DNA of 11,429 bases from Richelia sp. UBA3308 (GTDB lineage Bacteria > Cyanobacteriota > Cyanobacteriia > Cyanobacteriales > Nostocaceae): contig DESS01000087.1 in NCBI GenBank assembly GCA_002361335.1, positions 1 through 11,429 on the forward strand, in the 5' to 3' direction. Below, in pieces: positions 6,189-11,429 of the stretch. Numbering within the stretch: position 1 is the stretch's first letter; the number at the start of each line of letters is the position of its first letter. Under the pieces are notes generated by a model. That model saw only the letters and a program-made list of their open reading frames with translations. It did not search any database and was not told the origin of the DNA. The position numbers were made by a program, and so were the translations under genes.

Positions 6189-7739
6189 ATGACTCAACTC
6201 AACGGTAATTTTAACGGCAATGGCTCTCGGCAATCCGTAGTCCCGAAATTTACACAAACTCCCCAAGATTCCATTTATCAAAAGGATAATAAGTCAAAAA
6301 TTTCTGAGTTTGATCAACCCGTAATTCTGCGGCGATCGCCATTACTTTCCAGGGCCGCATTGTGGAGTATTTTGGGTGTAACGGTGTTTACGATTACTTG
6401 GGCCTACTTTTCTAAAATTGACCAAGCTATCCCCGCTCAAGGAAAATTAGAACCCCAAGGAGCAGTTAGAGAAGTACAGGTTCCCGTAAATGGTGTAGTC
6501 AAAAAAGTCTTTGTTAAGGATGGAGACAGAGTAAAACAAGGTGACTTGCTGTTGCGTCTGGATCATGCAGGGGCTGAAGCGGAATTGGTTAGTGCAAGAA
6601 AAGTTCGGGAAGCTTTAAAGCTGGAAAATCAATTTTATCGCAGTTTATTTCGCGGTTCCAATTCCTTGTCTCCCACAGCTTCCATTAAAGTACCTCAAGA
6701 AATGGCAAGATTAGCTCAAAGTCGAGCTGCTTTATTACAAGAAAATAATTTTTTTAGAGTATTGTTAAACGGAAATAGCAATGGCGTAAAATTAACAGGT
6801 GAACAGCGACTGCGTTTATTTTCCAGTCAAGAAGAATTAAGGTCTCAAGCTGCTCAAATTCAGTTAGAACAAGCACAGCTACAAAAACAATTAGCACAAA
6901 CCCAAGAAAGACGTAATAATTCTAAAAATATTCTCAGCATCAATCAAGGTATTCTCAATGATTTGGAACCCTTGTACAGAGAAGGAGCAATCGCTCGCTT
7001 GCAATACCGCCAACAGGAGCAGGAAGTCGCCAACCGTCGTAGTGAAATTGCTCAACTTAGTCAAGAAATAGAACGTTTAAGATTCGCTATTACTCAAACA
7101 GGACAGCAATTACAAAATGCTTTGTCAACTTCGACTAAAGATATATTGACTCAAATTGCTGATAATGAGAAACGTATAGCTGAAATCGACAGTCAAATTA
7201 ATAAATCGATAGTTGAAAACGAGAAGAGAATTGCTGAACTTGACGGACAAATCAAGCAAGCTTTATTAACTAGAGATTATCAAGTGGTTAAAGCTCCGGT
7301 AGATGGAATCGTGTTTGATTTAAAAGCCGGAAATCCAGGTTACGTAGCTAATACAACCGAACCCGTACTAAAAGTAGTGCCAGAACAATCCCTGGTAGCG
7401 GAAGTATTTATAACTAACAAAGATATCGGATTCGTAAAAGAAGGAATGCCGGTTGATGTTAGATTTGAAAGCTATAACTTCAGTGAATTTGGCGATATTA
7501 AAGGTAAACTTATATCTGTCGGTAAAGATGCCCTACCCCCAGACGAGATTTATCCCTACTATCGTTTCCCAGCAAAAGTGGAGTTAGAGCGACAAAATCT
7601 TTACGCCAATGGTAAAAGATTACCCTTACAGTCAGGGATGTCTCTCACTGCTAATATTAAGACGCGAGACCGAAGTATTTTGAGTATATTTACAGATAAG
7701 TTCACTCAAACAGTCGAAAGCGTCAAATTTGTCAGATAA
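6189..7739 (+). CDS. HlyD-family membrane fusion (periplasmic adaptor) protein, 516 aa
   Basis: Bridges the inner-membrane ABC exporter to an outer-membrane TolC-type channel. A polar N-terminal cytoplasmic tail (~1-55, Asn/Gln-rich) precedes one membrane helix (about 56-74, ALWSILGVTVFTITWAYF). Then comes the first half of the lipoyl-like domain (KLEPQGAVREVQVPVNGVV, VFVKDGDRVKQGDLLLRLD, ~86-125). A long alpha-helical hairpin (~125-360) is rich in Gln/Glu/Leu heptads and contains a near-repeat, DNEKRIAEIDSQI and ENEKRIAELDGQI. The second lipoyl half (VVKAPVDGIVFDLKAG) and the beta-barrel (VAEVFITNKDIGFVKEGMPV) follow, ending with GMSLTANIKTRDRSI. Domain order and size fit HlyD. It lies 114 bp after the exporter, separated only by heptamer arrays, and a strong terminator follows, so the two are probably co-transcribed. 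The ATG at 6189 lacks a Shine-Dalgarno; no better in-frame start is seen. A HIP1 site lies at 6332-6339. Confidence 0.95.
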   Translation: MTQLNGNFNGNGSRQSVVPKFTQTPQDSIYQKDNKSKISEFDQPVILRRSPLLSRAALWSILGVTVFTITWAYFSKIDQAIPAQGKLEPQGAVREVQVPVNGVVKKVFVKDGDRVKQGDLLLRLDHAGAEAELVSARKVREALKLENQFYRSLFRGSNSLSPTASIKVPQEMARLAQSRAALLQENNFFRVLLNGNSNGVKLTGEQRLRLFSSQEELRSQAAQIQLEQAQLQKQLAQTQERRNNSKNILSINQGILNDLEPLYREGAIARLQYRQQEQEVANRRSEIAQLSQEIERLRFAITQTGQQLQNALSTSTKDILTQIADNEKRIAEIDSQINKSIVENEKRIAELDGQIKQALLTRDYQVVKAPVDGIVFDLKAGNPGYVANTTEPVLKVVPEQSLVAEVFITNKDIGFVKEGMPVDVRFESYNFSEFGDIKGKLISVGKDALPPDEIYPYYRFPAKVELERQNLYANGKRLPLQSGMSLTANIKTRDRSILSIFTDKFTQTVESVKFVR

Positions 7740-7833
7740 TCATTTTAATTTCAGATTAATTTAAGATTAATTCAATATCCAATGACAATATAGCCCTTTT
7801 TTATCTTTTAAATTGGGTTTAATACATTCTTGT

Positions 7834-7858
7834 GGTAGGGGCATCCCTACCCTTTTTT
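7834..7858 (+). terminator. Intrinsic terminator of the secretion operon
   Basis: GGTAGGG (7834-7840), loop GCAT (7841-7844 in part), CCCTACC (7845-7851), then C and six T. It is a perfect 7-bp GC-rich stem with a T-tract, 95 nt after the HlyD-type stop codon. Confidence 0.85.
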
Positions 7859-7918
7859 ATTTTGCGAACAAAGGTTGGTATTGTACCGGAGCTCGTAAAT
7901 TTTTATATCCGCCATTAT

Positions 7919-7962
7919 CCCCCTTTAACAAGGGGGACTTTAACCCCCCTTTTGTAAGGGGG
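7919..7962. repeat. Twin CCCCCTT/AAGGGGG hairpins
   Basis: Two consecutive 7-bp stems: CCCCCTT (7919-7925) with AAGGGGG (7930-7936), and CCCCCTT (7945-7951) with AAGGGGG (7956-7962). The halves of either stem can also pair with those of the other, giving alternative folds. This looks like a dispersed intergenic repeat of Nostocales genomes. There is no T-tract after it. Confidence 0.8.
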
Positions 7963-8551
7963 CATAATCCGAGATCATGATTAAAAACAATACTTATTAA
8001 ATATTCTCTCAGATTAACCTAAAACTGCTATATTTAATTCTACTGGAATTAGCAAGATAAAAGTTGTATTTAAATTATGAGCAGTTGATGAGCGATTAAT
8101 GAGCAATTTATAAAATTTTTGTAAAGAAACTGAAACTGTAAGCTTATTTACTTACTTTTTAATTTTTTAGATTATTCTATATAGATGAGGAAAGTAAAGT
8201 CATTACAAATTAGTGTTCCCCCTCTTGTCCTATTGCCGGAAAAAGTGAAACCTATAAGTATAATTATCCGGAGGATATAGAGTTAATGATGAATTGCACT
8301 ATTGCAGCATACTGAAACCGTCTGCTCAGTAAAAGCGCAATCAAAACCTTCTATTTTAAGCATTGACATTCATGTATAATAGTAGGTCCATTTCTTAATC
8401 CCTATTAATTTTTTTTACAACGGCTAGTAGTTTGTTATTAAGGAAAATCTTGAAGATTTTCTGAAATTTTGGCTACCCAAATAAGGGTTTTTTCAAATTA
8501 TACGGATAACAGATCCTTATATAAAGTTCATCTTTTTTATCAAAACGAACA

Positions 8552-8557
8552 AAAGGA
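8552..8557 (+). promoter_or_regulatory. Shine-Dalgarno AAAGGA of the vWA gene
   Basis: AAAGGA lies 8 nt before the ATG at 8566. It is the only clear Shine-Dalgarno among the genes of this window and fixes that start. Confidence 0.75.
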
Positions 8558-8565
8558 AGATAACA

Positions 8566-10098
8566 ATGTCTGATTTAATACAGAATATTCAATACTACAT
8601 TGCTTTGATTATTGATGTATCCGATAGTATGAAGGGAGAACACCTTCAAGAAGCTAAAAACGCTTATATTAGTTTAATCAATTCTTTTATAGATAGCTCA
8701 ATTGCAGATTTCAGTCAATTTGAATTTGCCGTAATTCCTTTTGGTTCAGATGCATCCTTGTATGCACCATTAAACGCAGCAGAGGCAATTCTTGCAATTG
8801 AAGGCTTATCCCTTAAGGGTTTTACTAATTTTAATCCTGCACTAGAGAAAGCAAATGAGTTCTTTTCTACAGCATCTCCCACAGCGACCAATGTAGCCTA
8901 TTTTCTCTCTGATGGATTCTCAAATACAGGAAATTTTACAAACGAAGCAGAAGCTCTTAAAGCAGTAGCTGATGTTCAAGCCTATGGTATTGGCGCTGCA
9001 AATATTCAAGAGTTGATAAAAATAGATTCAAATCAACCTGTGATAGTCAACCAAGCATCAGAATTAGCCAGTGAGTTTGCTGATTCTGTAGCCGATTTGA
9101 TTGAAAGCATGCCTCAAACATCTCAGGAACCAGAAGTTGATAATAACATACCCAAGGTGGTTAGCAGTGTCGATCCATCCGGTGGTGATCAATTACCCGT
9201 TTTAAGTGTTCAAGATGTTTCCATAAAAGAAGGAGATATTGGAACCAGCACTGCTCAATTTAGTGTTAACTTATCTTCACCAGCTACCTCCGAGGTTCAA
9301 TTTTTCTATCAAACTCTTGATAGAAGCGCTATTTCTGGTTCTGATTACAACGAAACATCGGGACAAATCATAATTCCAGTTGGTGAAACCATCGCAAACA
9401 TTGACATTCATGTAAATGGTGATACCGAGATAGAGTCAAACGAAGAATTCACTCTGAATCTCAAAGACTTATCTGGTGCTACTTTTGAAAATAACGAACC
9501 AGAGTATAGCAAAGTTGCGACTATTGAAAACGATGATGTCGCACAAACCTCATCAATTGTTCCCTCAAATGTCACCGAAAGTACACAAATACCCGATAAC
9601 GGAAATATTTTAGATGGGAACTTACTTAACTTAGAATCCTTTACTGGTGAGGTAGAAATTATTTTCACTGTAGGTAGGGAAGCACTATTTGATAATACTG
9701 TCGGTTTCTACAAAATTAAAGACGCACAAGGAACCATAAAAGATCCAATAACTGGGAACAACCTAAAACCAACTGATGGGGAAGCTTACGCACAATTAGC
9801 ACTACAGCTTCGGGAGCCCGAGATCCAACTAACAGTAGATAATCTGAGCTCCAGTACTATTGAAAACACTCTCTTCGGAGGACATATATACGCTCCTTTC
9901 ATCATTGCTGATGGCAATATCGATACTCTCGAAGGAGATTTAAGTCAAGTTTATTTTTCCTTTGCTGAGGCTAACTCCGATGGAGTAGAGCATGTGCGCT
10001 TTTTAGGAGATAATACCTTGGGTTTTGAAGACTTGCCGGGTGGTGGCGATCGCGACTTTGACGATATGGTTGTAACTACTGGGATTGTTAAGATTTAA
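8566..10098 (+). CDS. vWA - Calx-beta - DUF4114 protein, 510 aa; probable type I secretion cargo
   Basis: Three domains. Residues ~10-185 are a von Willebrand A domain with a complete MIDAS: D17-x-S19-x-S21 (DVSDSM), T87 (GFTNFNPAL) and D116 (FLSDGFS), so it should bind a divalent metal and a ligand. Residues ~210-324 are a Calx-beta repeat (SVQDVSIKEGD, SGSDYNETSGQIIIPVGE, DTEIESNEEFTLNL, ending IENDD), a calcium-binding beta-sandwich common in adhesins. Residues ~355-510 are DUF4114-like, ending GFEDLPGGGDRDFDDMVVTT. There is no Sec signal peptide (the N-terminus runs straight into the vWA domain), no RTX nonapeptides and no membrane anchor. An extracellular role therefore needs a leaderless route, and the type I cassette just upstream is the obvious one; this is inference. 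The C-terminus is paralogous to the broken gene at 866-1525. The start is set by the Shine-Dalgarno at 8552-8557. A HIP1 site lies at 10046-10053. Confidence 0.9.
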   Translation: MSDLIQNIQYYIALIIDVSDSMKGEHLQEAKNAYISLINSFIDSSIADFSQFEFAVIPFGSDASLYAPLNAAEAILAIEGLSLKGFTNFNPALEKANEFFSTASPTATNVAYFLSDGFSNTGNFTNEAEALKAVADVQAYGIGAANIQELIKIDSNQPVIVNQASELASEFADSVADLIESMPQTSQEPEVDNNIPKVVSSVDPSGGDQLPVLSVQDVSIKEGDIGTSTAQFSVNLSSPATSEVQFFYQTLDRSAISGSDYNETSGQIIIPVGETIANIDIHVNGDTEIESNEEFTLNLKDLSGATFENNEPEYSKVATIENDDVAQTSSIVPSNVTESTQIPDNGNILDGNLLNLESFTGEVEIIFTVGREALFDNTVGFYKIKDAQGTIKDPITGNNLKPTDGEAYAQLALQLREPEIQLTVDNLSSSTIENTLFGGHIYAPFIIADGNIDTLEGDLSQVYFSFAEANSDGVEHVRFLGDNTLGFEDLPGGGDRDFDDMVVTTGIVKI

Positions 10099-10638
10099 CT
10101 TGTTACAATGTGATCTATTTTAATTTTGGCTATGCTGCCAGGTTAAAATCTTCATCTAACTTGTTTTAAACTGCGTAAATTTTGAGAAAAAGAAGTTTAT
10201 CCGATCCGAACCTTCCCCATCAAGGGGGAAGATACGCAAAGTTTGGACTTAGACAAGCCCACTTTTTACAATTGGAATAATTCATTTATCGTCACAATTG
10301 CCTAAATCTTAAGGTTAAATAAATCATTTGTGCCCATATTATATGTTGCTTTTAGTAGCCCATCTGATTAAGGAACATTACTCCCCTTGCCTCGTTACAG
10401 ATTACCGGTGGAGACTGAGGGAGGAAGGGAGTGAGGGAGAAATTGCGGCTTGAAATCGCCCCCGAGCGGAACGGGAGTAATAAAATTTTTGATTGTAAGT
10501 ATTATTCTAAACACAATATTATTTTGTTTACGTTTAAGATAAAGCTGCTTGCATATAATTACTTACAATAAACCAGCAAGCATCATCACCCAAGGAAATA
10601 TTTAGATAATCTGTCTAAACTAAAACCTAAGTAAAATT
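10099..10638. other. 540-bp spacer with hairpin and purine-rich heptamer-like tract
   Basis: No gene is supportable. It holds a CTTCCCC/GGGGAAG hairpin (10212-10231, not followed by T's) and a purine tract at about 10411-10443 with GGGAG recurring at roughly 7-nt steps, probably a decayed heptamer array. A TATAAT box (10554-10559), enclosed by an inverted repeat TGCTTGC/GCAAGCA, may promote the last gene; no good -35 is seen. Confidence 0.5.
10212..10231. repeat. CTTCCCC/GGGGAAG hairpin after the vWA gene
   Basis: A 7-bp stem with a 6-nt loop lies 114 nt after the vWA stop. It lacks a T-tract, so a dispersed repeat is more likely than a terminator. It resembles the 7919-7962 hairpins in its C-run/G-run design. 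Confidence 0.55.
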
Positions 10639-11367
10639 ATGAATAAAACTATACAAATTCAGGAATTAGCGATCGCCATTACAGCCAAAAATCTCAATCC
10701 CAACATTGTCAACCTGGATTTTTTGAAGTACAGCAACATTATTTCACCCGATTGGCAGTTAGCACGCCAGCCAGTGTATACAAAAAGTTTGACGCAGCTT
10801 GTCTTCCAAAATGGAATTGCAATTGTTGCACAACCAAACCGCATAGTTTTTGCAGAAGCGATTGACACAAAAGATATTCAAAAACTTAATATTTCTCAAT
10901 TAGCTGCTAAATATGTAGAAAAGCTGCCTAATGTAGAATATCAAGCTATAGGAATTAATCCCAAAGGTTTTGTCAGTTTTACAGAGTCAAATGGTGCTGC
11001 CAACTATTTATTAAATAATCTACTTGCTTCAGGGGAATGGCGAGAATTTAGTAATACACCGGTAAAAGCAGCAATTCAATTAGCTTACAATTTAGAAAGT
11101 TATCAGTTGAATTTAACAATTAACGAAGGATTATTACGAGTTTCCCAAGAAAAATCCGTACCAGCAATATTATTCTCCGGCAATTTTAACTATAATATTG
11201 TCGCTACCCAGCAAGAAGAAAAATTACAAAATTTATATAAAATTCTTCAAGATTGGAAAAGTAACTTAGAAACTTACAAGAAATTAGTTAACGAAAAGTT
11301 CTTAAATTTCCGCCTTGATGACAAAAACTCGATTCCCTTTGGCGTGCCAATCTCACCATCGGTTTAA
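10639..11367 (+). CDS. Hypothetical protein, 242 aa, unrecognised
   Basis: I do not recognise this protein. It is long, has normal composition for the window, and its codon use resembles its neighbours, so it is very likely real. It has no signal peptide and no clear membrane helix. The N-terminal ~170 residues alternate short hydrophobic strands with helices (IAITAKNLNPNIVNLDFLK, QLVFQNGIAIVAQPNRIVFA, YQAIGINPKGFVSF), suggesting a compact alpha/beta fold. Residues ~190-225 look helical and charged (QQEEKLQNLYKILQDWKSNL). The tail ends DDKNSIPFGVPISPSV. The ATG at 10639 lacks a clear Shine-Dalgarno. A HIP1 site occurs at codons 11-13. It is 540 bp from the vWA gene, so a shared operon is doubtful. 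A cytoplasmic protein of unknown function is all that can be said. Confidence 0.8.
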   Translation: MNKTIQIQELAIAITAKNLNPNIVNLDFLKYSNIISPDWQLARQPVYTKSLTQLVFQNGIAIVAQPNRIVFAEAIDTKDIQKLNISQLAAKYVEKLPNVEYQAIGINPKGFVSFTESNGAANYLLNNLLASGEWREFSNTPVKAAIQLAYNLESYQLNLTINEGLLRVSQEKSVPAILFSGNFNYNIVATQQEEKLQNLYKILQDWKSNLETYKKLVNEKFLNFRLDDKNSIPFGVPISPSV

Positions 11368-11395
11368 AATTTTGCCATGATTCATTATTACCGAA

Positions 11396-11406
11396 GCCCT
11401 TCGGGC
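11396..11406. repeat. GCCCTTCGGGC palindrome, second copy
   Basis: A perfect 11-bp palindrome 29 nt after the last stop codon, identical to 235-245 inside the cadherin frame. The flanks differ (CCGAA before, AAAAGTCGCGAAG after), so only the core is shared. It may fold as a hairpin but has no T-tract. Confidence 0.8.
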
Positions 11407-11429
11407 AAAAGTCGCGAAGTAAAAAGTAA

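Larger units (their letters stand above)
7740..8565. other. 826-bp non-coding spacer upstream of the vWA gene
   Basis: Contains the terminator at 7834-7858, the twin hairpins at 7919-7962, and then about 600 bp of AT-rich DNA without a supportable gene. A TATAAT box at 8375-8380 and an inverted repeat GAAAATC/GATTTTC at 8443-8461 could belong to the promoter and 5' leader of the vWA gene. No -35 at proper spacing accompanies the TATAAT, so it is only a candidate. Confidence 0.5.

Noticed and set aside
8185..8280. 31-codon frame beginning MRKVKSLQ
   Set aside because: No ribosome binding site, no recognisable protein, short and in AT-rich spacer; a chance frame is likelier.
8270..8315. GGAGG followed by a nine-codon frame (ATG 8286), a possible leader peptide
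   Set aside because: The 11-nt spacing is long, the peptide has no run of regulatory codons, and no terminator/antiterminator pair follows closely.
8364..8380. TTGACA and TATAAT as a sigma-70 promoter
   Set aside because: Only 5 nt separate the two boxes, far from the 16-18 needed, so they cannot serve as a -35/-10 pair.
9628..10098. RTX nonapeptide repeats expected for type I secretion cargo
   Set aside because: No GGxGxDxUx series is present; GGGDRDFDD occurs once as part of the DUF4114 end motif.

Overview
The window looks like chromosome of a filamentous, probably heterocyst-forming cyanobacterium (Nostocales; a Calothrix/Rivularia/Nostoc-like genome). The basis is AT-rich spacers, four perfect HIP1 octamers GCGATCGC (1941-1948, 6332-6339, 10046-10053, 10669-10676), spacers filled with tandem heptamers (STRR-type repeats), GCCCTTCGGGC palindromes, and the gene content. 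Every intact gene is on the + strand.

Region 1 (171-1525) is a decayed gene. A cadherin-like repeat fragment (171 to about 429) and a DUF4114-type C-terminal domain (about 866-1525, with two frameshifts) are separated by a more GC-rich insert (about 430-872). That insert carries, on the minus strand, the C-terminal piece of a TnpB-related (IS200/IS605-type, RuvC-like) protein, followed by a cluster of hairpins placed where a TnpB omega/reRNA would lie. The cadherin frame also carries a 27-bp in-frame insert built around the GCCCTTCGGGC palindrome.

Region 2 (1919-7739) is a type I secretion cassette: a parvulin-type peptidyl-prolyl isomerase without signal peptide, a 1017-residue ABC exporter (cNMP-binding-like domain, C39-like domain that has lost its catalytic residues, membrane domain, ATPase), and an HlyD-type membrane fusion protein. 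A strong intrinsic terminator follows at 7834-7858. No outer-membrane TolC gene is present here.

Region 3 (8566-10098), after an 826-bp non-coding spacer, encodes a 510-residue vWA - Calx-beta - DUF4114 protein. It has no Sec signal and no RTX repeats. Its C-terminal domain is paralogous to the one in the decayed gene on the other side of the transporter. The simplest reading is that the cassette exports DUF4114-ended adhesin-like proteins, one intact and one dead, and that DUF4114 carries the export information; this is inference from context.

Region 4 (10639-11367) is a conserved-looking 242-residue protein I do not recognise. The window closes with another copy of the palindrome.
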